A stretch of 5,180 nucleotides of DNA from Halobacteriales archaeon QH_10_70_21 (GCA_003021325.1 PXQM01000140.1:1-5180); one strand, 5' to 3'. Positions 1-4,622 are shown, counted from the first letter of the stretch. The notes: generated from the letters alone by a model not told the origin. Program-made: numbers and translations.

Positions 1-792
1 CGCGCCGACGCCGTCAAGGATGTCGTCCTGTCGGGCGGCGCCGTCGATTCTCCGTAGCTGCTGCTGCTGTCGGGCGTCGACGACCCGGACCACCTCTTCG
101 CCTTCGTCTACGAGGCGACCGGGGTCGAGACGCTCGACGACGCCGGCCGGATTCGGGACCTCCCGAAGTACTTCCTCCTGAAGCGCGGGCCGCTCACCTC
201 CAACGTCGGGGAGGCCGGCGGCTTCTGCCGGACCGACGAGGACCTGCCGGCGCCGGACCTCCAGCACCACTTCGCGCCCGGCTACTTCATGCGGCACGGC
301 TTCGACAACCCCGAGGAGGGCAACGGCCTCTCGCTGGGGGCGACCCAGTTGCGCCCCGAGAGCCGCGGCCGGGTCACGCTCCGGTCGGCCGACCCGACGG
401 ACGACCCGGTCATCGACCCGAACTACCTCGAGGCGGACCGCGACCTCGACGTCCTCGTCGAGGGCGTCCGCCGGGGCCGGGAGATACTGCGGGCCGAGCC
501 CTTCGACGAGGTGCGGGGCGCGGAGGTCTGGCCCGGCGAGGACGTCCACTCGGACGCCGAAATCGCCGAGCACGTCCGGGAGACCTCCCACACCGTCTAT
601 CACCCGGTCGGGACCTGCAAGATGGGCGACGACGAGATGACGGTCGTCGACGACCGCCTCCACGTCCACGGCGTCGACGGCCTCCGCGTCGTCGACGCGT
701 CGGTGATGCCGACGCTGGTGGGCGGGAACACGAACGCCCCGACGATGATGATCGCCGAGAAGGCCGCCGACATGATGCGCGAGGCGCGCTGA
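1..792 (+). pseudogene. GMC-family oxidoreductase (choline dehydrogenase-like), C-terminal part, disrupted
   Basis: Reading frame 1 is clearly the later part of a glucose-methanol-choline flavoprotein oxidoreductase; the FAD-binding N-terminus lies left of the window. Seen: the second GMC signature (SGGAVDSP-x-LLLLSGV) at about 28-78, and the C-terminal active-site segment with YHPVGTCKMG (the catalytic His codon is at 601) and GGNTNAPTMMIAEKAAD (Asn codons at 727 and 733). Damage: codon 55-57 is TAG where the family has Gln (SPQLL). The Gly that ends the signature is Asp (codon 79-81, GAC for GGC). Directly after it, the text runs from DPDHL straight into FAFVYEATG, so about 20-25 residues that family members have there (the segment ending in PGVGRNLQDHL) appear to be missing. 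ATG 289 opens an uninterrupted 167-codon stretch, but it would lack the flavin domain. Intact relatives oxidise choline or other alcohols using FAD. A single base error could explain the stop but not the missing segment. Confidence 0.85.
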
Positions 793-809
793 CGCGGGTC
801 GTCGTGGTT

Positions 810-842
810 CGGCACCGTCACCGATACGGTTCGGCGGTGCCG
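810..842. repeat. Nested stem-loop downstream of the GMC pseudogene
   Basis: CGGCACCG (810-817) pairs with CGGTGCCG (835-842), an 8-bp perfect outer stem. Inside it, ACCG-ATA-CGGT (820-830) forms a second 4-bp stem with a 3-nt loop. The structure starts 17 nt after the TGA at 790-792. No T-run follows, so it is not a typical intrinsic terminator. It may be an RNA-processing or 3'-end structure. Confidence 0.6.
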
Positions 843-844
843 GA

Positions 845-891
845 TGCCGAGACGTCCCCGGCAGTACCGTCCACCCGTCGACGTCTCGGCA
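845..891. repeat. Perfect 12-bp inverted repeat with 23-nt loop
   Basis: TGCCGAGACGTC (845-856) is the exact reverse complement of GACGTCTCGGCA (880-891). The 23-nt spacer is 857-879. Each arm contains the self-palindrome GACGTC. The repeat lies only 2 nt after the stem-loop at 810-842 and about 80 nt before the glutaredoxin start. It could be an RNA hairpin, a terminator-like element, a regulator site upstream of the glutaredoxin gene, or the remnant of a small mobile element. Nothing in the sequence decides between these. Confidence 0.7.
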
Positions 892-939
892 ATCCGCAAG
901 AAACGACGGACGGGCGGCGGTCGGCCCCTCGACGCAACG

Positions 940-945
940 CATATC
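940..945 (+). promoter_or_regulatory. Possible box A for the glutaredoxin gene
   Basis: CATATC stands out in GC-rich surroundings; its ATAT ends 27 nt before the ATG at 972. That places the predicted start of transcription a few nt upstream of the ATG. It is a weak match to the haloarchaeal TATA box. A GGGGAG stretch at 961-966 could act as a ribosome binding site if the leader is longer. Confidence 0.3.
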
Positions 946-971
946 CCGCTGCTGGCCGAAGGGGAGATAGG

Positions 972-1370
972 ATGACGTTCGATCCGAACGAACCCGAACT
1001 CGACGCCGACGAGGTGGCCGACCGCGTGGCGGGGGCCATCGAGAACAACGAGGTCGCGCTCTTCATGAAGGGCGACGAACTGATGCCGCAGTGCGGCTAC
1101 TCCGAGCGCGCGCTCGGGCTCATCAAGCAGTACCGCGACGACGTCGAGGTGGTCGACACCCTCCAGAACCTCGAGGCCTTCCGCGAGGAGCTGGACGCCC
1201 ACAGCGGCTGGGAGACGATTCCGCAGACGTTCGTCGACGGCGGGTTCGTCGGCGGCAGCGACATCCTGGCGGAGCTCGAGGAGCGGGGCGAGCTCCCGGA
1301 GACGCTCAACGTCCCGGAGGCAGCGACCGAGGAGAGCGCGACCGCAGGCGACGCCGAACCGCCGTTCTGA
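972..1370 (+). CDS. Monothiol glutaredoxin (CGYS type)
   Basis: This 132-residue protein has a glutaredoxin fold pattern: MKG near residues 32-34 (Lys33 normally contacts the thiol ligand), the active site CGYS at 41-44, the TIP cis-Pro loop at 82-84, and the GG-SD loop at 94-97. Monothiol family members usually read CGFS and handle [2Fe-2S] clusters rather than reduce disulfides. Haloarchaea generally use gamma-glutamylcysteine instead of glutathione, so the natural thiol ligand is an inference. Both the N-terminus and the roughly 20-residue tail (TEESATAGDAEPPF region) are acidic or loosely structured, as usual for halophiles. ATG 972 is chosen because the family alignment starts there, GGGGAG lies 5 nt upstream, and the open frame further upstream crosses the dyads and codes for nothing recognisable. 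It appears monocistronic and convergent with the KH gene. Confidence 0.92.
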   Translation: MTFDPNEPELDADEVADRVAGAIENNEVALFMKGDELMPQCGYSERALGLIKQYRDDVEVVDTLQNLEAFREELDAHSGWETIPQTFVDGGFVGGSDILAELEERGELPETLNVPEAATEESATAGDAEPPF

Positions 1371-1379
1371 GCCGTCGGC

Positions 1380-1431
1380 GTCGGACGGGTCGTCGTCCCG
1401 TACCGGCGGTCATCGCCAGCACGGGTCGTCG
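1380..1431. repeat. GGGTCGTCG-containing repeats in the glutaredoxin/KH convergent gap
   Basis: The 90-nt convergent gap (1371-1460) contains GGGTCGTCG twice (1387-1395 and 1423-1431). The first copy is part of a 16-mer, GTCGGACGGGTCGTCG (1380-1395), that recurs exactly at 3636-3651 downstream of the DUF2237 gene. A further GGGTCGTCG is at 796-804, just after the GMC stop. A small hairpin, ACGGG (1385-1389) with CCCGT (1397-1401), overlaps the first copy. A role in 3'-end formation is possible, but GTCGTC words are common in such GC-rich DNA. Confidence 0.4.
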
Positions 1432-1440
1432 ACGGCCACG

Positions 1441-1444
1441 AAAA
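1441..1444 (-). terminator. Possible T-tract terminator of the KH-protein gene
   Basis: On the minus strand a TTTT run (AAAA at 1441-1444) lies 16 nt past the KH-protein TGA, in otherwise GC-rich DNA. Archaeal termination relies mainly on T-tracts on the non-template strand, so this is a plausible 3' end. The tract is short. Confidence 0.3.
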
Positions 1445-1460
1445 GCTACGGCGACCCGTC

Positions 1461-2009
1461 TCAGCCGGTGAACTGGTGGTACTCGATGTCGTTGGACTTC
1501 ATCTCGTTGTGCCGGCGTTCGAGGAACGAGTAGACGGCGCCGTGCGGCGCGCCGTCGAGTATCATCTCGGCGGCGCTGCGAACGGCGTCGACCTGCTCGG
1601 GCTTGCCGATGATGCCCAGCGTCGTCCCGTAGATGACGACGTCGGCGCCGCTGAGCTCCTCCATCAGCTCGCGGGTCCGGCCGTCCTCGCCGATGAGCCG
1701 GCCCTTCTGCCGCCGGAGGTCGTTCTGGTTCCGCGTGGCCGCCTCGATGTCGACCACGTCGAACAGCTGCATCTCGTCGTCGAGCAGGCGCATCGCCGCC
1801 TCGGGGGCGAACCCGCGGCCGATGGCCTTGACGATGTCCGGTCCCACCAGCCCGCGGATGGGGTCGCCGACGGGCTCTATCTTCACCGACCCCGTCTCGG
1901 AGTCGATGTCCAGACGGACCTCGGCGCGGGACTCGATTTCGCGCATGGTCTCACCCCCCTCGCCGATGAGAACGCCGATGCGGTCGTCCGGAATCGTGAC
2001 GTGTTTCAT
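1461..2009 (-). CDS. KH-domain rRNA-processing protein (archaeal Dim2/Pno1 homologue)
   Basis: This 182-residue protein has two KH modules. KH1 carries GEGG at residues 16-19, following MKHVTIPDDRIGVLI. KH2 carries GEDG at 107-110 within KGRLIGEDGRTRELME. The segment DIVKAIGRGFAPEAAMRLLDDE links them, and the C-terminus (HGAVYSFLERRH) is typical of the family. Eukaryotic Pno1/Dim2 binds the 3' end of 18S pre-rRNA during small-subunit maturation; the archaeal protein is thought to do the same with 16S rRNA. The length matches archaeal members. ATG 2009 is preferred over an upstream in-frame start at 2066 because the conserved N-terminus begins there and a box A sits 23 nt upstream, inside the longer version. 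In many archaea this gene sits beside rio1 and eIF1A; neither is seen here. Confidence 0.93.
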   Translation of the reverse strand: MKHVTIPDDRIGVLIGEGGETMREIESRAEVRLDIDSETGSVKIEPVGDPIRGLVGPDIVKAIGRGFAPEAAMRLLDDEMQLFDVVDIEAATRNQNDLRRQKGRLIGEDGRTRELMEELSGADVVIYGTTLGIIGKPEQVDAVRSAAEMILDGAPHGAVYSFLERRHNEMKSNDIEYHQFTG

Positions 2010-2032
2010 ACCCCTCGTTTGGGTAGGCGCCC

Positions 2033-2038
2033 TTTTAA
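2033..2038 (-). promoter_or_regulatory. Box A (TATA) of the KH-protein gene
   Basis: The minus strand reads TTAAAA at 2038-2033, with 23 nt between it and the ATG at 2009. This is the textbook spacing for a leaderless transcript starting at or next to the start codon. It lies in the 67-nt gap after the GNAT stop, so the KH gene probably has its own promoter rather than relying on read-through. Confidence 0.6.
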
Positions 2039-2076
2039 CAATTCGCCGACCGGCGTGTCCACACACCGCGTGGTCG

Positions 2077-2571
2077 CTACAGCGGGCGCTCGAGTTCGTA
2101 CTCGGGGTGGAGTTCCCCGGCTATCTCGCCGCGAGCATCGCCGCTGCGGCGGAACCCCGTCGCCTCGAAGAACCCGACGCCGACGGCGTTGTCGGCGAAG
2201 ACTCCGCAGGCGATGCGGTCGACGCCCTGCTCGCGGGCCCACTCCTCGATTTCGGCCAGCAGCGCCGACCCGATTCCCTCCCCCCACCGGTCGGGATGGA
2301 CGTAGATGGTGTGCAGTTCGACCTCGTCGGCCCACGTCCGCTCGGCGCTGGCGAAGCCGACCACCGACCCGTCGTCGACCGCGACCAGGAACTCGACCTC
2401 GTCGTGGTCGACCGCCGCCGTCAGGAGCTCCGCGTCGTAGTTCTCCGCCAGCCCTGCCGCGACCGTCTCCGGGTCGAGGAAGCCACCGTAGGCGGCGTAC
2501 CACGCGTCGCGGGCCACCGACTCGACGGCGTCGACGTCCTCCGTCGTCGCCGCGCGGACGGTGACGCTCAT
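2077..2571 (-). CDS. GNAT-family N-acetyltransferase
   Basis: This 164-residue protein starts MSVTVRAATTEDVDAV, the usual N-terminal strand and helix of GNAT enzymes. Motif A, the acetyl-CoA pyrophosphate loop, is IYVHPDRWGEGIGSALL at about residues 89-105, with the WGEGIG turn at 96-101. Motif B follows as FADNAVGVGFFEATGFR, the common N-x-x-A-x-x-F-E-x-x-G-F pattern. The acetyl acceptor (small molecule, peptide or tRNA) cannot be inferred. The ATG at 2571 overlaps the TGA of the phosphoesterase gene as ATGA, and a weak GAGG (2582-2579) lies 7 nt upstream inside that gene, so translation is probably coupled. It stops with TAG. Confidence 0.9.
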   Translation of the reverse strand: MSVTVRAATTEDVDAVESVARDAWYAAYGGFLDPETVAAGLAENYDAELLTAAVDHDEVEFLVAVDDGSVVGFASAERTWADEVELHTIYVHPDRWGEGIGSALLAEIEEWAREQGVDRIACGVFADNAVGVGFFEATGFRRSGDARGEIAGELHPEYELERPL

Positions 2572-3080
2572 ACCGGCGCCTCGACGTCGAGGAACTCGAC
2601 GGCCTCGGCGTCGGTGTCCACGACGGCGACCGTCCGGTGCTCGTCCGGCACCGTCGGAAAGTGCGCCCCGGGGTCGAGGACCGTCGTCCCGTCGACCTCG
2701 CGTCGCTCCCGGACGTGCCAGTGGCCGTGGACGACGTAGTCGTACGCGCCCGACTCCGCCAGCGCCTCGATGACCGGCCGCTCTTCGCCGTGCAGGACCG
2801 CGAACCCGAGGCCGTCGAACTCGAGTTCGGCGAACCGGCCGTGGAGCCGGCCGCCCTCGAGGGACTCGAAGGCGGCGACGAGCCCCTCCCGCTCGCCGTC
2901 GTTGTTCCCGCAGACAGCGTGGACCTCGAGGCCCTCTCGGTCGAGATGCGGGACGACCGGTGGCGCGACGAAGTCACCGCAGTGGACGAGGGCGTCGACG
3001 TTCGCCGCCTCGAAACGGTCCATCGCCGCGTCCACGGCCGGGACGTTGTCGTGGGTGTCAGAGATGATGCCGACCTGCAT
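2568..3080 (-). CDS. YfcE/MJ0936-type metallophosphoesterase
   Basis: This 170-residue single-domain calcineurin-like phosphoesterase keeps every expected metal ligand: D8-x-H10 in MQVGIISDTHDN, D36 in HCGD, N60 in GNND, H97 in LHGE, and H120/H122 in GHWH. LDPGAHF at 135-141 matches the strand-turn near the C-terminus of the family. Such enzymes are small Mn/Ni/Fe-dependent phosphodiesterases with model-substrate activity; the physiological substrate is usually unknown. The start at 3080 is set by the family N-terminus and by GGAGGT (3088-3083) directly upstream, although the 2-nt gap is shorter than usual. A much longer open frame upstream on this strand is not coding. It is the first gene of a two-gene operon with the GNAT acetyltransferase (4-nt overlap) and is divergent from the DUF2237 gene. 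Confidence 0.93.
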   Translation of the reverse strand: MQVGIISDTHDNVPAVDAAMDRFEAANVDALVHCGDFVAPPVVPHLDREGLEVHAVCGNNDGEREGLVAAFESLEGGRLHGRFAELEFDGLGFAVLHGEERPVIEALAESGAYDYVVHGHWHVRERREVDGTTVLDPGAHFPTVPDEHRTVAVVDTDAEAVEFLDVEAPV

Positions 3081-3100
3081 GGACCTCCCTTCGCCGCCGT

Positions 3101-3110
3101 CGAAAAAGAA
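3101..3110 (-). promoter_or_regulatory. T-rich box A-like element for the phosphoesterase-GNAT operon
   Basis: The minus strand reads TTCTTTTTCG at 3110-3101. The T5 core ends 22 nt before the ATG at 3080, the same spacing as the boxes of the KH and DUF2237 genes. If transcription is leaderless, the GGAGGT at 3088-3083 would be outside the mRNA. Both signals are present and the sequence alone does not say which is used. Confidence 0.45.
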
Positions 3111-3147
3111 GCCTCGGACGCCACTCCTGGCCCGAGCCGTCGACCGC

Positions 3148-3175
3148 GGCCGCCGCGTGGCGGCCCGCGAGGGCC
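3148..3175. repeat. GC-rich dyads between divergent promoters
   Basis: GGCCGCC (3148-3154) and GGCGGCC (3159-3165) form a perfect 7-bp inverted repeat around GCGT. It overlaps a second dyad, GGCCC-GCGA-GGGCC (3162-3175). Together they lie between the two divergent box A elements, ending about 10 nt upstream of the DUF2237 one. They could be an operator for either gene. Short GC palindromes are frequent at this base composition, so the call is tentative. Confidence 0.35.
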
Positions 3176-3183
3176 GTCGGGGA

Positions 3184-3189
3184 CTTTTG
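3184..3189 (+). promoter_or_regulatory. Box A of the DUF2237 gene
   Basis: CTTTTG in GC-rich DNA, with TTTT at 3185-3188 and 24 nt before the ATG at 3213. This spacing suggests a leaderless transcript, consistent with the lack of a Shine-Dalgarno sequence right before that ATG. Confidence 0.5.
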
Positions 3190-3212
3190 TGCCTCCCGCC
3201 CCTCGGGCCGGT

Positions 3213-3599
3213 ATGAGCGAGCGAAACGTTCTGGGCGAGCCCCTCGAGCCCTGCAGCACCGACCCGATGACCGGCTTCGAGCGCGACGGCCGGTGTTCCT
3301 GCCACGACCGGGACCCCGGCCGGCACGAGCTCTGTGCGGTCATGACCGACGAGTTCCTCGCGTTCGGCAGAGAGCGCGGCAACGACCTGGTGACGCCGCG
3401 GCCGGAACTGGAGTTCCCCGGGCTCGATCCCGGCGACCGCTGGTGCGTCTGCGTCCCACGGTGGGTGGAGGCGCTGGAGGCCGTCCGGAGCGGGGCGGTC
3501 CCCGAGACCACCGTCCCGCCGGCGGTGCTGGCGGCGACCAACGAGGCGGTGCTGGATACGGTGTCGATGGAGACGCTCCGGCGCCACGCCTACGAGTAG
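3213..3599 (+). CDS. DUF2237 family protein
   Basis: This 128-residue protein is recognised as DUF2237 (COG3651-like) from its characteristic blocks: NVLGEPLEPCSTDPMTGF at residues 5-22, LCAVMTDEFLAF at 40-51, GNDLVTPRPELEFPGLDPGD at 56-75, RWCVCVPRW at 76-84, and a C-terminal helix ending LRRHAYE. The biochemical function of the family is not known to me. It has six cysteines (14, 28, 30, 41, 78, 80), including two C-x-C pairs, which is many for a haloarchaeal cytosolic protein and suggests metal binding or redox chemistry (inference). Relative to family members I recall, a few extra residues (around VRSGAVPETT) seem to precede the last conserved helix. The start is set by the family N-terminus and box A spacing. 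The gene appears intact and monocistronic. Confidence 0.88.
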   Translation: MSERNVLGEPLEPCSTDPMTGFERDGRCSCHDRDPGRHELCAVMTDEFLAFGRERGNDLVTPRPELEFPGLDPGDRWCVCVPRWVEALEAVRSGAVPETTVPPAVLAATNEAVLDTVSMETLRRHAYE

Positions 3600-3603
3600 T
3601 CGA

Positions 3604-3620
3604 GCCCCGCCGGACGGGGC
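3604..3620 (+). terminator. GC hairpin just after the DUF2237 stop
   Basis: GCCCCG (3604-3609) pairs perfectly with CGGGGC (3615-3620) around a 5-nt loop, beginning 5 nt after the TAG at 3597-3599. No T-run follows, so it may be a 3'-stabilising hairpin rather than a terminator. The rest of the convergent gap to 3696 holds the 16-mer shared with 1380-1395 and nothing else recognised. Confidence 0.4.
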
Positions 3621-3696
3621 CGGCCCGGTGGTGTCGTCGGACGGGTCGTCGGCGCGACGGGTCCGACCGCCGCGGCCGCCCGGCGTCGGCGGGCCG

Positions 3697-3978
3697 TCAC
3701 TGCCAGGTCACGTAGGCGAGCACGCCGATGCCGGCCGTCTCGAGCACCTGGAGTACCATCATGACCCGGACGGCGGCGCCCGGCATCGGCGGGGGCGACA
3801 GGTAGAATCACAGCGCCACGACGTTCTCGGCCAACAGCAGTGCGGCGAACACCATAGAGCCCAGGGTCAGCGGCGCGCGTATCTCGCGGTAGGTGCGGCC
3901 CCACACGACCAGGAGGGCGAGCAGGAGACCGATGTTCACCGCCGCCGCGACGCGGGCGGCGTTCAGTATCATGCTCAT
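3697..3978 (-). pseudogene. Small haloarchaeal three-helix membrane protein, interrupted by TGA
   Basis: Minus-strand translation from ATG 3978 gives MSMILNAARVAAAVN and two hydrophobic helices (about residues 7-26 and 37-56). Codon 57 (3810-3808) is TGA. The same frame then continues FYLSPPPMPG and a third helix (about 70-92) ending AYVTWQ before TGA at 3699-3697. The protein would be 93 residues if uninterrupted. It resembles a small membrane protein often found next to a winged-helix regulator in haloarchaea (recalled, not searched). The start is supported by GGAGG (3989-3985) with 6-nt spacing. As it stands, only a 56-residue two-helix peptide could be made. A TGG-to-TGA change is the simplest cause, but the ancestral residue is not certain. 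No function is known. The cognate regulator gene upstream is also broken. Confidence 0.75.
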
Positions 3979-4034
3979 GCGGTGCCTCCGGTCGCGGGCG
4001 GTCTCCGACGCCGTCGGTTCGGTTCGTAGCTCAT
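3975..4034 (-). CDS. Possible 19-codon Arg-rich micro-ORF between regulator and membrane protein
   Basis: ATG 4034 lies 1 nt after the regulator's TGA (4038-4036). It is preceded by GGTGGAGG (4048-4041) with 6-nt spacing from GGAGG, a good Shine-Dalgarno. The reading frame runs MSYEPN, then five Arg, then PPATGGTA. Its TGA (3977-3975) overlaps the membrane-protein ATG (3978-3976) as ATGA, which would couple the two. No homologue is recognised. It may be a coupling leader peptide, or simply chance use of a signal that serves as spacer. Confidence 0.3.
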   Translation of the reverse strand: MSYEPNRRRRRPPATGGTA

Positions 4035-4035
4035 G

Positions 4036-4314
4036 TCAATCCTCCACCTGCGAGATGATGTCTTCGACGGTGTCCCAGTGTGTCCGCGCCCGGTCGCTCG
4101 GGAGGTAGACCGTCCCGTAGCTCTGGTCGCCACTGGCGATGATACCGTTCCGTTCAAGCACGTCGAGGTGGTTGCGAACCGTGTTGTACGCCAGGTCGAG
4201 GTCCTCCGCCAGGCGGTTCGCGTTCCTGGGCCGTTCGTCCAGCGCGCGCAGGATACGGGCCCTGTTCGGGCCGCCGCGCGTGCCGGCGAGCGTCCGTCAG
4301 AGGACCGTATCCAT
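4036..4314 (-). pseudogene. Haloarchaeal ArsR-like winged-helix regulator, nonsense codon at position 6
   Basis: Read from ATG 4314 (another in-frame ATG is at 4317), the minus strand gives MDTVL, then TGA at 4299-4297, then RTLAGTRGGPNRARILRALDERPRN and a clear winged-helix DNA-binding domain: NRLAEDLDLAYNTVRNHLDVLERNGII (about residues 33-59), wing YGTVYLP (66-72), and a C-terminal helix HWDTVEDIISQVED. Haloarchaeal homologues I recall start MDT-x-LW-x-L, so the TGA most simply replaces a Trp TGG. No in-frame ATG, GTG or TTG follows until after the recognition helix, so re-initiation cannot rescue the DNA-binding domain. Without the stop it would be 92 residues. Intact relatives probably repress or activate the adjoining membrane-protein gene or themselves. 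The remainder of the frame is well preserved, so inactivation is recent or the base is an error. Confidence 0.8.
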
Positions 4315-4491
4315 CATCTTCTGCGTTCTCCAGCGCTCGACGAGAAACCACCGGCGGCCGCCGAGACGTACCGTCCGCCGGTGACCGCCGACCGCTCATC
4401 GGGGGTCCTCGCGTGCCGCGGGCGTCGCTCCGGTCGCCCCTGCCGCTCGGCGGCGCGACGCCGGCCGGGGACGGGGACGACACCGTCCGGT

Positions 4492-4510
4492 ACACGTGTT
4501 TCACGTGTGA
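4492..4510. repeat. Tandem CACGTG palindromes, 9-bp period
   Basis: ACACGTGT (4492-4499) is a perfect 8-bp palindrome. CACGTG recurs at 4502-4507, nine bp after the first (4493-4498), so the unit CACGTGT occurs twice in direct repeat. It sits at the edge where GC-rich DNA turns AT-rich. A transcription-factor operator is plausible; the adjacent winged-helix regulator, now broken, is one candidate ligand (inference). Confidence 0.45.
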
Positions 4511-4565
4511 GTATATTGGTGAATCAGCGACAAAACCCTCTTGGATATTCGACTCTGTATCGCAG

Positions 4566-4606
4566 TTTCAAACGCTTTGTGCCCGTTTTAGCCCAATTTT
4601 CGCCCG
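4566..4606 (+). repeat. Helically phased T-tracts / 10-11 bp repeats
   Basis: T-tracts begin at 4566, 4576, 4586 and 4597, a spacing of 10, 10 and 11 bp. In the last three units each is followed by GCCC (4581, 4591, 4602), giving an imperfect tandem repeat of TTTgtGCCC, TTTTaGCCC and TTTTcGCCC. One tract per helical turn is the signature of intrinsically bent DNA or of a same-face protein-binding array. It lies 60-100 nt upstream of the DUF4397 start. Confidence 0.45.
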
Positions 4607-4622
4607 GTTCGAGCCTCGGTCA

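Noticed and set aside
289..792. Treating ATG 289 as the start of an independent 167-residue gene
   Set aside because: It begins inside the GMC substrate domain, has no ribosome binding site or box A, and would lack the FAD domain.
804..971. N-terminal extension of the glutaredoxin to codon 804
   Set aside because: It crosses the two dyads and has no family similarity. ATG 972 has box A and GGGGAG signals and fits the family.
2009..2025. Small inverted repeat TACCC/GGGTA at the KH start codon
   Set aside because: Only 5 bp per arm with a 7-nt spacer; easily chance.
1476..2739. Two long plus-strand open frames opposite the KH and GNAT genes
   Set aside because: They lie antisense to conserved genes, are low in complexity and contain no domain.
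2006..3541. Long minus-strand open frame spanning the GNAT and phosphoesterase genes (511 codons)
   Set aside because: It is Arg/Ser/Pro-rich low-complexity text in another frame over two well-supported genes, a usual GC-rich artefact.
3808..4299. Recoding of TGA as Trp or selenocysteine, or of TAG at 55 as pyrrolysine
   Set aside because: TGA ends the glutaredoxin, KH and phosphoesterase genes and TAG ends the GNAT and DUF2237 genes in this same window. Haloarchaea are not known for these recodings, and no SECIS-like hairpin was recognised.
4154..4504. Minus-strand open frame from a GTG at 4504 through the regulator gene
   Set aside because: The regulator domain is in a different frame, and this one is Arg/Pro-rich with no ribosome binding site or motif.
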